Shown: positions 1 to 9,012, counted from the first letter of the stretch. The stretch: 64,000 bases of DNA from Streptomyces sp. 11x1 (GCF_032598905.1 NZ_CP122458.1:8333001-8397000), one strand, 5' to 3'. The notes: generated from the sequence alone by a model not told the origin. Translations and numbers: made by a program.

Positions 1-1
1 C

Positions 2-1039
2 GCGGCGAAGAAGGCCAACCGGCCCGATCTGGTGGTTCTCCCCAGCCTCGGCTCCATCCGGCGCTATGAGCCTGTCCTGCAGCCCATCGAGAACATTCCG
101 GCGTCCCGATTCCGGGAGCCCTTCAGGCCACCTGCGAAGGGCGATGGCCTCCTGGCCGTTCCGGTCAAGGTCGATGTCAAGTCCCTGATCTGGTACGACC
201 CCGCCGTCGTCGGGGCGCGCCCCGTATGGCGGTCGGCGGTGCGCGCCGAGCACGGTGCCCCGGGCGGGAGTTGGTGCCTCGGGATGGAATCGGGGGCGAC
301 ATCGGGCTGGCCGGGCGCCGACTGGATCGCCGACATCCTGCTCTCCGGAGACGGGGGGAAGGAGATGTACGAGGAATGGCTCCGCGGCCGGCTCTCGTGG
401 GAGTCACCCAGGATGAGCGCGGCGTGGCGCGAGTGGGGCGAGGTGGTTCGCGGCACCTCGCGCGACGCGTCGGTGAAGAACTTCACCGACGTCGCCATGG
501 AGATGTCCGGCGTCGACCGCACCTGCGACCTCGCGCACGGTGCGCTCGGCGCGCTGCGCTCTCCGACCGCCTCCCTCGTGGCGGAGAACTACGCGTTCAC
601 GGCCCCCGCGAAGGACGTGCCCGTGCAGGTGTCGGCCGACTACATCGCCATGTTCACAGCGAACGAGGACACCAGGAACCTGGTCGCCCATCTGGCCGAC
701 GCGACCACCCAGCGCCGCTGGGTCGGCGGCGAGGGCAGTTCGGCCTTCTCCGCCGTCCGGGGGGTCATGCCGCCCGAGAAACCCCGGGACGCCCAGCGAC
801 TCGTCGCCGGGATCCTCCAGGACGACGCCCGCACCCTCTGCTTCAGCGCCGCCGACACGATGGCCCCCGAGCTGGCAGCGGCCTTCTACCGCGCGGTCGT
901 CGACTACTTCGTCCACCTGCGCTCGGACCGGAAACAGGAGGTGCTCGCCGAGCACCTCAAGGCGCTCGACAGGATCAGCGCCGACCTGAAGCCCGCCGAG
1001 CGGCCGGACACCACCGCCAAGTTCTGCACCGCCCCCTGA
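2..1039 (+). CDS. Extracellular sugar-binding protein of an ABC importer (5' end outside window)
   Basis: The frame is open from base 2, so the N-terminus and any signal peptide lie outside the window and about 345 residues are visible. The stretch PVKVDVKSLIWYDP followed by WCLGMESGATSGWP and ADWIADILL is the pattern of family-1 carbohydrate-binding proteins of the alpha-glucoside type, in which these segments line the sugar cleft. About 430 residues is usual for the family, so roughly 80 are missing. No permease gene follows. The next gene, 22 bp downstream, is a Trypco1-domain protein, an unusual partner for a transporter. Family assignment is good; the ligand is unknown, and an N-terminal fusion to another domain cannot be excluded. 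Confidence 0.8.
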   Translation, partial: AAKKANRPDLVVLPSLGSIRRYEPVLQPIENIPASRFREPFRPPAKGDGLLAVPVKVDVKSLIWYDPAVVGARPVWRSAVRAEHGAPGGSWCLGMESGATSGWPGADWIADILLSGDGGKEMYEEWLRGRLSWESPRMSAAWREWGEVVRGTSRDASVKNFTDVAMEMSGVDRTCDLAHGALGALRSPTASLVAENYAFTAPAKDVPVQVSADYIAMFTANEDTRNLVAHLADATTQRRWVGGEGSSAFSAVRGVMPPEKPRDAQRLVAGILQDDARTLCFSAADTMAPELAAAFYRAVVDYFVHLRSDRKQEVLAEHLKALDRISADLKPAERPDTTAKFCTAP

Positions 1040-1061
1040 ACCGAGCCCGAGAAAGGCCCTC

Positions 1062-1409
1062 ATGTCAGACGTCGTGACCTTTTCCCTCGCCGACGGAACA
1101 ACCGTCGCCGTGGCGCCCGCCAACAGCCGTGTCGGTACCGGGGCCGTCGGACTGGGCGACCGGCTGCAGACCGCCGAGCAGAGCCTGCGGGAGGCGCTGG
1201 CACCGGTGACCGCCGCGGCGGCCGAGATGATGGACGGCTTTCGGCAGGCCGGCCGGCGGCCCGACGAGGTGGAGGTCGGCTTCGCCGTCACGCTCGACAG
1301 CAAGCTCGGCGGTGTCATCGCCAGCGCCAAGGCCACGGCCCACCTCAACGTCAAACTCCGCTGGACGGCTCGGCCCACGGCCCCCGAGCCGGGCGCGGCC
1401 GGCGGCTGA
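1062..1409 (+). CDS. Trypco1 (CU044_2847-type) domain protein
   Basis: This 115-residue protein starts at ATG 1062 behind GAAAGG with a 5-base spacer. It opens with a beta-rich stretch (VVTFSLADGTTVAV), then a helical segment rich in Ala and Glu, then VEVGFAVTLDSKLGGVIA and a KATAHLNVKLRW strand. This order, and the G-V-I-A / H-NV-L-W ending, is that of the trypsin-co-occurring domain 1 family, small proteins found with trypsin-like peptidases and NTPases in predicted actinobacterial conflict systems. No peptidase gene is visible downstream; anything upstream lies outside the window. Molecular function is unknown. Confidence 0.7.
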   Translation: MSDVVTFSLADGTTVAVAPANSRVGTGAVGLGDRLQTAEQSLREALAPVTAAAAEMMDGFRQAGRRPDEVEVGFAVTLDSKLGGVIASAKATAHLNVKLRWTARPTAPEPGAAGG

Positions 1410-1452
1410 CCCCGACCCACCACGCACTGCCCCGACACCCAGAAAGGCGGCC

Positions 1453-2970
1453 ATGTCGTCTGCACCAGCCGGATCGGACACCCCGGGAGTCGTCCGGAGC
1501 CTGATCCCGGCGAGAATCGACCGTCTGCCGTGGACCCTCTTCCACACCCGGCTGGTGGTGGCGCTCGGGGTGGCGTGGATCCTCGACGGCCTGGAGATCA
1601 CCCTGGCCAGCCTGGTCATGGGGTCCCTGACCAGGCCGGAGACACTGAACCTGTCGGCGGCCGCGTCCGCCGGCACGGCGACGGTGTATCTCGTCGGCCA
1701 GGTCGTCGGCGCCCTGTTCTTCGGCCGGATGACCGACCGGTTCGGCCGCAAGAACCTGTTCCTGATCACCCTCGCCGTCTACCTGGTGGGCAGCGGCCTC
1801 ACGGCGGCGACCGCCGGCTCGGGCACCTGGTGGGTGGTCTACCTCTATGCCACCCGGTTCATCGCCGGTATGGGTATCGGCGGTGAGTACGCCGCCATCA
1901 ACTCCGCCATCGACGAACTGATCCCGGCACGCTACCGGGGTCGCGTGGACATCGGGGTCAACGGCACGTACTGGGCCGGATCGGTGGTTGGCGCGCTCGT
2001 TCAGCTGGCCGTCTACAACCAGTTCCTCCAGGACGATCCGAGCCTCGCCTGGCGCATCGGTTTCCTGATCGGCCCGGTGCTCGGGCTGGTGATCATCCTC
2101 GTCCGGCGCAACCTCCCGGAGAGCCCCCGCTGGCAGCTCATGAACGGACGCGCGGCCGAGGCCGAGGAGTCCATCACCCGCATCGAGGCGGAGGTGCGCG
2201 AACGCGGCGGCACCCTGGAACCCGTCGCGGAGAGCCGGGCACTGGAGATCAGGCCCGCCCGGCACACCGGCTATCTGCGGCTGGTGCGGGTGCTGTTCCG
2301 CGACTACCCGAAGAGGTCGGTGTACGCACTGACCCTGATGGTCACCCAGTCCTTCCTCTACAACGCCATCTACTTCACCTACGCGATGGTCCTCGGCGTC
2401 TTCTTCGACGTCCGCGACGCCGACATCCCCCTGTACGGCCTGGCGTTCGCGGTGGGCAACCTGCTCGGTCCGCTGACGCTCGGCTGGCTCTTCGACATCG
2501 TCGGCCGCAAGCAGATGATCGCCGGCACCTATCTCGCCTCGGGGACGCTGCTGCTCGTCAGCGGACTGCTGTTCCGGGCCGGGCTGTTGACGGCGACGAC
2601 CCAGACCGCGGCCTGGGTGATCGTCTTCTTCTTCGCCTCGGCGGGGGCGAGCGCGGGATATCTGACGGTGGGAGAGATCTTCCCGTTGGAGGTGCGGGGC
2701 AAGGCCATCGCGGTGTTCTTCTCGATCGCGCAGCTCGTCGGCGCGGTCGCCCCGCTGTTCTACGGTGCCCTGATCGACGACGCGAACCCCGACCCCCACC
2801 ACCTCTTCCTCGGCTACGCGGTCGGAGCGGCCCTGATGATCACCGGCGGGCTGGTGGCGGCCGTCCTGGGCGTGGCGGCCGAGGGGCGGTCGTTGGAAGA
2901 CATCGCCGTACCCCTGTCCGTCAAGGAGCACCTCGCCGAGCAGGCGGCCGAACGGGCGGACATCAGGTGA
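1453..2970 (+). CDS. MFS transporter (metabolite:H+ symporter type)
   Basis: A 505-residue integral membrane protein, started at ATG 1453 behind AGAAAGG. About twelve hydrophobic segments are visible. The loop 2-3 signature appears as GRMTDRFGRKN, and its second-half counterpart as LFDIVGRKQ. The ARFIAGMGIGGEYA-like segment (here TRFIAGMGIGGEYAAINSA) and PESPRWQLMNGR are typical of the sugar/aromatic-acid porter branch. EIFPLEVRGKAIAVFFS in the C-terminal half supports the same branch. The substrate cannot be read from the sequence. It lies 43 bp after the Trypco1 gene and may be co-transcribed with it. A hairpin follows. Confidence 0.88.
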   Translation: MSSAPAGSDTPGVVRSLIPARIDRLPWTLFHTRLVVALGVAWILDGLEITLASLVMGSLTRPETLNLSAAASAGTATVYLVGQVVGALFFGRMTDRFGRKNLFLITLAVYLVGSGLTAATAGSGTWWVVYLYATRFIAGMGIGGEYAAINSAIDELIPARYRGRVDIGVNGTYWAGSVVGALVQLAVYNQFLQDDPSLAWRIGFLIGPVLGLVIILVRRNLPESPRWQLMNGRAAEAEESITRIEAEVRERGGTLEPVAESRALEIRPARHTGYLRLVRVLFRDYPKRSVYALTLMVTQSFLYNAIYFTYAMVLGVFFDVRDADIPLYGLAFAVGNLLGPLTLGWLFDIVGRKQMIAGTYLASGTLLLVSGLLFRAGLLTATTQTAAWVIVFFFASAGASAGYLTVGEIFPLEVRGKAIAVFFSIAQLVGAVAPLFYGALIDDANPDPHHLFLGYAVGAALMITGGLVAAVLGVAAEGRSLEDIAVPLSVKEHLAEQAAERADIR

Positions 2971-3016
2971 CGGGAGCGCCGATGAAGTGACGGGCGGCCT
3001 CGCTGTCGTCCTGCCG

Positions 3017-3065
3017 CGGCACACGCCGGGCGCACCCTCTTGGGGGCACCCGGCGTCGTGTGCCG
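3017..3065. terminator. Hairpin terminator between convergent genes
   Basis: The arms CGGCACACGCCGGG and CCCGGCGTCGTGTGCCG pair around a short loop, with a two-base bulge. It sits between the end of the MFS gene (2970) and the end of the TerD-type gene (3080), where a bidirectional terminator is expected. Confidence 0.7.
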
Positions 3066-3079
3066 GGGCGGATGTGCTC

Positions 3080-4303
3080 TCAGAGCGCCTGGGCCGCCGG
3101 CTTCACCATCCCCCTGACCGTGCGGGACTTCACGAAGTCGCCCATCGCCGTCATCTCCCACTCGCCGGAGAACTGCTTGATCATCTTGGCCATCATCACG
3201 CCGGTCTGGGCCTCGGCGTTCGTGAGGTCGAAGCGGACCAGCTCCTCGCCGGTCGCGGCGTCGAGGAGGCGGCAGTAGGCCTTGGCGACCTCGGTGAACT
3301 TCTGGCCGGAGAAGGAGTTGACGGTGAAGACCAGCCCGGTGACCTCCTGGGGGAGCCGGCCGAGGTCGACCACGATCACCTCGTCGTCGCCCCCGCCCTC
3401 ACCGGTGAGGTTGTCGCCGGAGTGCTTGATCGCCCCATTGACGATGGACAGCTTGCCGAAGTAGCAGCTGTCGATGTGGTTGCGCTGGGGGCCGTACGCG
3501 ATGACCGATGCGTCCAGGTCGATGTCCTTGCCCCGGTACGCCGGCTCCCAGCCGAGGCCCATCTTGACCTGCGAGAGGAGCGGGCGGCCGCCCTTGACCA
3601 GGGAGACCGTCTGATTCTTCTGGAGGCTGACGCGACCCTTGTCCAGGTTGATCTTCCCGGCACCGGGCGCGGGCGGGGCCGGAGGGGCGGGGGGCGCCGG
3701 GGGCGCGGCGACGCGGGGGTCCACGGCCGGGGCAGGCGGGGCGGCCGGGGGCCGCATGGCGGGGGCGGGCGGGGCGACGGGCTGGGCCGGGGCCGGGGCG
3801 GGTTCCTCCACGGTGACGCCGAAGTCCGTCGCGATGCCCGCGAGGCCGTTCGCGTACCCCTGGCCGACCGCGCGGGCCTTCCACGCGCCGTTGCGCAGAT
3901 AGACCTCCACGATCACCAGGGCCGTCTCCGAGCCCAGCTGCGGCGGGGTGAAGGTGGCGATCGCCGCGCCGCTGGCCGCGTCGCGGATCGTGGCCGTCGG
4001 TTCGATGCCCTGGAAGGTCTGGCCGGCCGCGTCCGGACTGGCCGTGACGACGATCTTCTCGATGCCCGGGGGCACGGCCGTCGTGTCCACCGTGATCGAG
4101 TCGGGGGTCGTGCCGCCGCCGGAGCGGTACGTCACGCCCGGGCCGCTCGGCTGGTTGTAGAAGATGAAGTCGTCGTCCGAGCGCACCTTGCCGTCGGCGG
4201 TGAGCAGCAGGCCCGAGACGTCGAGCCGCACGGGCGCGGCGACGTCCACCGCGACGCGGGTGACGGGCAGCGGGATGTTCGAGCCGGGGGTCATAGCGGT
4301 CAT
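3080..4303 (-). CDS. TerD-family protein with two TerD-like domains and a Pro/Ala linker
   Basis: The protein is 407 residues from ATG 4303; an in-frame ATG lies three codons later at 4294. The N-terminus has the family opening TPGSNIPL, then DVSGLLLTADGKVRSDDDFIFYNQP, the TerD calcium-binding-type core, and ends near residue 185. A low-complexity Pro/Ala linker follows at about 185-235. The second half, beginning near GKINLDKGRVSLQK and holding GLGWEP, DLDASVIAYG and GGDDEVIVVDL, is another TerD-like fold. TerD proteins occur in tellurite and stress-resistance loci and are thought to bind calcium at the membrane. No other ter gene is adjacent. No strong ribosome site precedes the start, so leaderless translation is possible. 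Confidence 0.9.
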   Translation of the reverse strand: MTAMTPGSNIPLPVTRVAVDVAAPVRLDVSGLLLTADGKVRSDDDFIFYNQPSGPGVTYRSGGGTTPDSITVDTTAVPPGIEKIVVTASPDAAGQTFQGIEPTATIRDAASGAAIATFTPPQLGSETALVIVEVYLRNGAWKARAVGQGYANGLAGIATDFGVTVEEPAPAPAQPVAPPAPAMRPPAAPPAPAVDPRVAAPPAPPAPPAPPAPGAGKINLDKGRVSLQKNQTVSLVKGGRPLLSQVKMGLGWEPAYRGKDIDLDASVIAYGPQRNHIDSCYFGKLSIVNGAIKHSGDNLTGEGGGDDEVIVVDLGRLPQEVTGLVFTVNSFSGQKFTEVAKAYCRLLDAATGEELVRFDLTNAEAQTGVMMAKMIKQFSGEWEMTAMGDFVKSRTVRGMVKPAAQAL

Positions 4304-4368
4304 GCCGGGTGAACGATTCAAGCCGCTTTACCGTTCCCTTACCCAGGCGTGCCGGGCGGCCGTTCGGG

Positions 4369-4590
4369 TCAGCGGCGGTTGCGGGGGTGCTCCCGGGCCG
4401 TGCGTTCGTTGCCCCGTCGGTAGTTCCCGGTCCAGCGGGCCATGACCAGCTGTGGGTCGCCCGCCGCGACCTCGGCGAGGAACCGGGCGGCTCGTGGGCC
4501 GCGCAGCGTCGTGGCCGCGCGGCCGTGGTGGTCGATCGTCACGGTGTTGTCGGAGTGCTCGGTGTAGGTGAATCCGCTGGGGCGTGGCAT
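4369..4590 (-). CDS. Small conserved actinobacterial protein, function unknown
   Basis: This 73-residue protein starts at ATG 4590. It begins with a beta-hairpin-like stretch (FTYTEHSDNTVTIDHHGR) and ends with the basic motif WTGNYRRGNERTAREH. I recognise this type of short basic protein from other streptomycetes but know no function for it. Codon positions show the strong third-base G/C bias of a real gene. It is not obviously in an operon: it lies 65 bp upstream of the divergently unrelated TerD gene start and 97 bp from the alcohol dehydrogenase stop. Nucleic-acid binding is possible from its basic tail but is only a guess. Confidence 0.8.
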   Translation of the reverse strand: MPRPSGFTYTEHSDNTVTIDHHGRAATTLRGPRAARFLAEVAAGDPQLVMARWTGNYRRGNERTAREHPRNRR

Positions 4591-4687
4591 GTCCCGGATG
4601 GTAGGGGTGGCAGCGGCGACGGCCCAGCGAATTTCGGTCGCCCGACGGAGCGCCCGGCCGCCCGCGGCCGCCCCCCGGCACCCGGCT

Positions 4688-5677
4688 CTACGGCACCACC
4701 ACGATCTTCCTGCCCACCCCCGACGCGAACTGCTCCAGTGCCTGGGGGTACTCCTTCAGCGGTACCCGGTCGCTGATGAAGACGTCCGGGTCCAGGACGC
4801 CGCCCGCGAAGAGCTCCGCCGCGCGTTCGAAGCTGTGCAGGACGGCCATGGAGCCGGTGATGGTGATCTCCTGGTTGTAGATGCGGTACGGGTCGATCGT
4901 GACCCGGGTCGCGTAGTCGGCCACTCCGAACTGGAGGAACGTGCCGGCCTTGGCCACCCGGTCCAGGCCGTCCTGGATGGCGGCGGCGTTGCCCGTCGCG
5001 TCGATCACCACGTCCCAGCCCTGCGGGCGGTCCAGTTCGTCGGGGCCGGCTGCGGACGCCGAGACGCCCAGCCGGCGGGCGGTCTCCAGCCGGGAGGGGT
5101 TCACGTCGACCACGTCCACGCTCGCCGCGCCCGTCCGCTTCGCGAGCTCCAGCATCATCAGGCCCATCGTGCCGGAGCCGTAGATGAGGACATGGGCGCC
5201 GAGGCGGGCGCGCAGGACGTCGTAGCCCCGTACCGCGCAGGACAGCGGTTCCACCAGGGCCGCGTCCTGGGTGCGGACGTGCTCCGGGAGCCGGACGCAG
5301 TTGGCCACCGGCGCCACTGCGTACTGCGCGGCGCCGCCGGCCGTGGTGACCCCGATCGCGGCCCACCGTTCGCAGAGGTTGTTGTGGCCGGTCCGGCAGT
5401 AGCGGCACTCGTGGCAGTACAGGGACGGGTCGACGGCCACCCGGTCGCCCACGGAGAGTTCCGTGACCCGGCTGCCCACGCCCACCACCTCGCCCGCGAA
5501 CTCGTGCCCCGGCACGATCGGGAGCCTCGGCGCGAACTCGCCCTGGAGGATGTGCAGATCGGTGCCGCACAGACCGCACGCGGCGACCTCGACGACGACC
5601 TCGCGGGGTCCCGGTGTCGGGTCCGGGACCTCGGCGACGACGGCCTTGCCCACGGACTCGATGACGGCGGCCTTCAT
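4688..5677 (-). CDS. Zinc-dependent alcohol (polyol) dehydrogenase
   Basis: A 329-residue medium-chain dehydrogenase. The catalytic zinc site is visible as CGLCGTDLH and GHEFAGEVV, and the structural zinc cysteines as CHECRYCRTGHNNLC. The cofactor fold follows as IYGSGTMGLMMLELAKRTGA, with VDVNPSRLETA consistent with NAD binding. Its ATG at 5677 overlaps the stop of the upstream permease gene by four bases (ATGA), so it is translationally coupled to the importer. Placed at the end of a binding protein-permease-permease operon, it most likely oxidises the imported polyol, as in sorbitol, mannitol or arabitol operons. The exact substrate is not readable. Confidence 0.9.
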   Translation of the reverse strand: MKAAVIESVGKAVVAEVPDPTPGPREVVVEVAACGLCGTDLHILQGEFAPRLPIVPGHEFAGEVVGVGSRVTELSVGDRVAVDPSLYCHECRYCRTGHNNLCERWAAIGVTTAGGAAQYAVAPVANCVRLPEHVRTQDAALVEPLSCAVRGYDVLRARLGAHVLIYGSGTMGLMMLELAKRTGAASVDVVDVNPSRLETARRLGVSASAAGPDELDRPQGWDVVIDATGNAAAIQDGLDRVAKAGTFLQFGVADYATRVTIDPYRIYNQEITITGSMAVLHSFERAAELFAGGVLDPDVFISDRVPLKEYPQALEQFASGVGRKIVVVP

Positions 5678-6597
5678 TTGACGGCTCCCAAGGAGAGGCC
5701 CTGGACCAGCTTGTCCTGGGCGGCGAACCCCGCGGCGAGCACCGGCAGGGAGATCACGAGCGAAGCGGCGCACACCTTGGCCAGGAACAGGCCCTGGCTG
5801 GTGATGAAGCCGGTCAGGAAGACGGGCGCGGTCTCGGCGACGACGCCGGTCAGCACCCGTGCGAACAGCAGCTCGTTCCAGCTGAAGATGAAGCAGATCA
5901 GGGCGGTCGCGGCGATGCCGGGGGCCGCTATCGGCGCCACCACCCGGGCCAGCACCGTGGGGAGCCGGGCGCCGTCCAGGTGCGCGGCCTCGATCACCGC
6001 CACCGGGACCTCCGCGAGGAAGGACTGCATCATCCAGACGGCGATCGGCAGGTTCATGGAGGTGTAGAGGAGGACGAGGAGCCAGATGTTGTCCAGCAGG
6101 CCCGTGTTCTTCGCAAAGAGGTAGAGGGGAAGCAGACCCGCCACCACCGGCAGCATCTTCGTGGAGAGGAAGAAGAACAGGACGTCCGTCCACTTCTTCA
6201 CCGGGCGGATCGACAGCGCGTACGCCGCCGGGAAGGCGAGCAGCAGGACCAGCAGGGTCGAGGCGAGGGACGCGACCGTCGAGTTGATCAGGGCCGGCCA
6301 GGGGCTGGCCCCGCCGTCCACGCCGAAGAACTCGCGGTAGCCGTCGAGGGTGAGGGAGGCCGCCCAGGACGGCGGGTTGGTCGCCGCGTCCGGCTCCGAG
6401 TGCAGCGAGGTCAGGGCCATCCAGGCGATGGGGAGGAAGAACAGGAGGCCGAGCAGCCAGGCGGCCACCCCGAGGCCGGCGCCCCGGGCCCCGCGGGCAC
6501 GCGCCGGTCGTGTCCGCCTCGTCGTGCGGCGCGCGGCTGCCGCCGTGCCCTGCGCATCCGCCGTCGTGTCGCGTATGTCTGTCGTCGTGTCGCTCAT
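5674..6597 (-). CDS. Sugar/polyol ABC transporter permease (second subunit)
   Basis: A 307-residue inner-membrane permease with six predicted segments, beginning with a Thr/Arg-rich cytoplasmic tail of about 45 residues. The EAA loop that contacts the ATPase reads EAAHLDGARLPTVLARVVAPIAAPG. The motif NSTVASLASTLLVLLLAFPAAYALS is typical of the MalG branch. The start codon overlaps the previous gene by ATGA, as does its stop with the dehydrogenase start. No ATPase gene is in the operon, as is usual in Streptomyces where a shared MsiK-type ATPase serves many sugar importers. Confidence 0.92.
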   Translation of the reverse strand: MSDTTTDIRDTTADAQGTAAAARRTTRRTRPARARGARGAGLGVAAWLLGLLFFLPIAWMALTSLHSEPDAATNPPSWAASLTLDGYREFFGVDGGASPWPALINSTVASLASTLLVLLLAFPAAYALSIRPVKKWTDVLFFFLSTKMLPVVAGLLPLYLFAKNTGLLDNIWLLVLLYTSMNLPIAVWMMQSFLAEVPVAVIEAAHLDGARLPTVLARVVAPIAAPGIAATALICFIFSWNELLFARVLTGVVAETAPVFLTGFITSQGLFLAKVCAASLVISLPVLAAGFAAQDKLVQGLSLGAVK

Positions 6598-7532
6598 CCG
6601 CGCGACACCTCCTCGCGGAACAGCGACGACACCACGCGCAGGGCGAACGTCGCGATGATGATCGAGCCGATGACGACCAGGACCCCGGCGGCCGAGGCGA
6701 GGCCGTTCTCGTGGGCCTGGTAGAAGGTCTGGTAGACGGTGTACGGCAGGTTCGCGGTGCCCAGGCCGCCCGAGGTGATCGTGAAGACCGCGTCGAAGTT
6801 CTGCACGATGTAGATCGAGCCGAGCAGGGCGCCCAGTTCGAGGTAGCGGCGCAGGTGCGGGAGCGTCAGATGGCGGAAGATCTGCCAGTCGCTCGCCCCG
6901 TCGACCCGGGCGGCCTCGATCTGCTGGTGGTCCCTGGACTGCAGTCCCGCCAGCAGGATCAGCATCATGAACGGCGTCCACTGCCACACCAGGGAGGCCT
7001 CGACCGCGAGCAGCGGGGTGTCCGAGATCCAGTCCGGCTGGGGGCCGCCCACGTAGTGCAACAGCCCGTTGAACAGGCCGTACTCGGGGTTGTAGAGCAC
7101 ATGTTTCCAGAGCAGGGCGGCCGCCACCGGGACCACCAGGAAGGGGGCGATGAGCAGGGTGCGGACGATGCCGCGGCCCCGGAACCTCCGGTCCAGCAGC
7201 AGGGCGAGCAGCAGACCGAGGACCAGGCTGGCGAGGACCACGGCGACCGTCAGCAGGATCGTCGTCCACACCGAGCGGCGCAGGTCGGGATCGGTGAGCA
7301 CCTCGCCGTAGTTGGCGAAGCCGGCGAAGGAGCGGGCGTCCGGGTAGAGGGAGTTCCAGTCGAGGAGGGAGATCACCAGGGTGGCCACGAACGGGAGTTG
7401 GGTCACGGTGATCATGAAGATCAGGGCGGGCAGGAGCGGGGCGCGGGTGGCCCAGGCGCGCAGCCGGGCGTTCGGTGTGCCCTGGGTGCGTATGGGGGTC
7501 GCCGCCCTCGGCGCTGTCGTGGTCGCGGTCAT
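6594..7532 (-). CDS. Sugar/polyol ABC transporter permease (first subunit)
   Basis: A 312-residue permease of the MalF-like branch with about six membrane segments. Its ATPase-contact loop is EAARVDGASDWQIFRHLTLPHLR. NFDAVFTITSGGLGTANLPYT is the usual segment near the last transmembrane helices of sorbitol/mannitol-type permeases. The start at 7532 overlaps the stop of the binding-protein gene by ATGA. It forms the channel together with the next gene. The ligand follows from the binding protein and is probably a sugar alcohol. Confidence 0.92.
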   Translation of the reverse strand: MTATTTAPRAATPIRTQGTPNARLRAWATRAPLLPALIFMITVTQLPFVATLVISLLDWNSLYPDARSFAGFANYGEVLTDPDLRRSVWTTILLTVAVVLASLVLGLLLALLLDRRFRGRGIVRTLLIAPFLVVPVAAALLWKHVLYNPEYGLFNGLLHYVGGPQPDWISDTPLLAVEASLVWQWTPFMMLILLAGLQSRDHQQIEAARVDGASDWQIFRHLTLPHLRRYLELGALLGSIYIVQNFDAVFTITSGGLGTANLPYTVYQTFYQAHENGLASAAGVLVVIGSIIIATFALRVVSSLFREEVSRG

Positions 7533-8896
7533 CGTCCCTCGTACTCCTCGGAGATCTGCTCGGCGAGCTCCTGCGATTTCTTGAGGGCCGACGCGACGGA
7601 CTGGCGTCCGGCGATGGCCGCGCTGATCTCCAGGGAGACCTTGGTGCCGAGGTCGGTGAACTCGGGGATGCCGACGAACTGGATGCCGGGCGCGGGGCGC
7701 GGCTGCACCCCGGGGTCGGTGGGCCGGGCGCCCTCGATGGCCTCGCGGGTCATCTCCTGGAAGGCGGCGGCCTCCTTGCGGTAGTCGGGGTTCGCGTACG
7801 TCGACTCCCGTTTGCCGGCGGGGACGTTCGACCAGCCGATCTCTTCGCCGACCAGTTCCTCGTACTCCTTGCCGGACGCCCAGGAGACGAACTTCCATGC
7901 CTTGTCGGGGTTGCGGGAGGCCTGCTGGATGCCCCAGGCCCAGGTGTAGAGCCAGCCGGAGGACTCGGTCCTCTCGACCGGCGCCGGTACGTAGCCGATC
8001 CTGCCCTTGACCGGGGAGTCGTCCGCCTCCAGGGAACCAGCGGCGGACGTGGCGTCGTACCACATGGCGACCTTGCCCTGGGTCATGTTGTTGAGGCACT
8101 CGGCGAAGCCGGCCTGGGCGGCGCCGGATTCGCCGTGCTCGCGCACGAGGTCGACGTAGAACCTGGTGGCCTTCTCGAACTCGGGGGAGTCGAGCCGGGC
8201 CTTCCAGTCCTTGTCGAACCAGGTGCCGCCGAAGGTGTTCACGACGGTGGTGAGGGGCGCCATGACCTCGCCCCAGCCGGGCAGTCCGCGCAGACAGATG
8301 CCCTTCATGCCGTCCTCGGCCCCGTCGGCCTTCGCGGCGAGGTCGGCGACCTCCTGCCAGGTGGGGTGCTCGGGCATGGTGAGCCCTCGCTCGGCGAAGA
8401 CGTCCTTGCGGTACATCAGGAAGGACGACTCGCCGTAGAACGGCTCTCCGTAGAGTTTGCCGTCGTCGCCGGTCAGGGACTGGCGCATCGGCTTCAGGAT
8501 GTCCTGTTGGTCGAAGGCCGGGTCCTTCGCGACGTACGGGTCCAGTTCCTCCAGCCAGCCGTTGCGTGCGTAGACGGGGATCTCGTAGTTGCTGAGGGTG
8601 GCCACGTCGTACTGGCCCGCCTGGTTGGCGAAGTCCTGGCTGATCTTGTCGCGGACGTCGTTCTCCGGCAGCACGGTGAAGTTCACCCTGATGCCGGTCT
8701 CCTTGGTGAAGTGCGCGGCGGTGAGCTTCTGCAGCTCCTGCATCTGCGGGTTGTTGACCATCAGTACGTTGATGGCGTCGCCGCCGGATCCCGCCCCGCC
8801 CGCCCCGGTCCAGCAGCCGGAGAGAAGCGGGGCGAGCAGCGTCCCTGCGGCGACCGCGGCGAGTGCGCGCGGCCTCCGTCGGCTCGGGATTCGCAT
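7529..8896 (-). CDS. Polyol-type ABC transporter substrate-binding lipoprotein
   Basis: A 455-residue lipoprotein. ATG 8896 is preferred over an upstream in-frame start at 8932, because AGGAG lies 7 bases ahead of it and the signal peptide then starts with MRIPSRRRPRAL and ends in the lipobox LLSGC. NYEIPVYARNGWLEELD, GEPFYGESSFLMYRKD and NTFGGTWFDKDWKA resemble SmoE/MtlE-type sorbitol and mannitol binding proteins. After lipidation it would sit on the outer face of the membrane and deliver ligand to the two permeases. The gene heads the operon; the DeoR gene upstream points the same way. Confidence 0.92.
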   Translation of the reverse strand: MRIPSRRRPRALAAVAAGTLLAPLLSGCWTGAGGAGSGGDAINVLMVNNPQMQELQKLTAAHFTKETGIRVNFTVLPENDVRDKISQDFANQAGQYDVATLSNYEIPVYARNGWLEELDPYVAKDPAFDQQDILKPMRQSLTGDDGKLYGEPFYGESSFLMYRKDVFAERGLTMPEHPTWQEVADLAAKADGAEDGMKGICLRGLPGWGEVMAPLTTVVNTFGGTWFDKDWKARLDSPEFEKATRFYVDLVREHGESGAAQAGFAECLNNMTQGKVAMWYDATSAAGSLEADDSPVKGRIGYVPAPVERTESSGWLYTWAWGIQQASRNPDKAWKFVSWASGKEYEELVGEEIGWSNVPAGKRESTYANPDYRKEAAAFQEMTREAIEGARPTDPGVQPRPAPGIQFVGIPEFTDLGTKVSLEISAAIAGRQSVASALKKSQELAEQISEEYEGR

Positions 8897-8940
8897 GGAT
8901 CGCTCCTGGACGTATGGGGAGATAAGGGGCACGTGAAGGT

Positions 8941-8960
8941 AGGGGGAGGTAGGGGGAGGT
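8941..8960. repeat. Tandem 10-base repeat in operon leader
   Basis: Two perfect copies of AGGGGGAGGT lie between the DeoR stop (9013) and the binding-protein start (8896). The remaining 116-bp gap is purine-rich on this strand. No clear promoter was recognised in it. Confidence 0.6.
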
Positions 8961-9012
8961 TGTGCGGGCAGGCAGGGGAGGGCGGGGGCCGTGGAGTCGG
9001 TCGGGGCCGGGG

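Noticed and set aside
1351..3024. 557-codon minus-strand frame opposite the MFS gene
   Set aside because: Shadow frame with no hydrophobic pattern or domain; the plus-strand MFS protein explains the region.
4568..6067. 499-codon plus-strand frame opposite the alcohol dehydrogenase
   Set aside because: Shadow of the dehydrogenase and permease genes; no domain recognised.
8941..8960. Tandem repeat as the start of a CRISPR array
   Set aside because: Only two 10-base units without spacers; no cas genes in the window.
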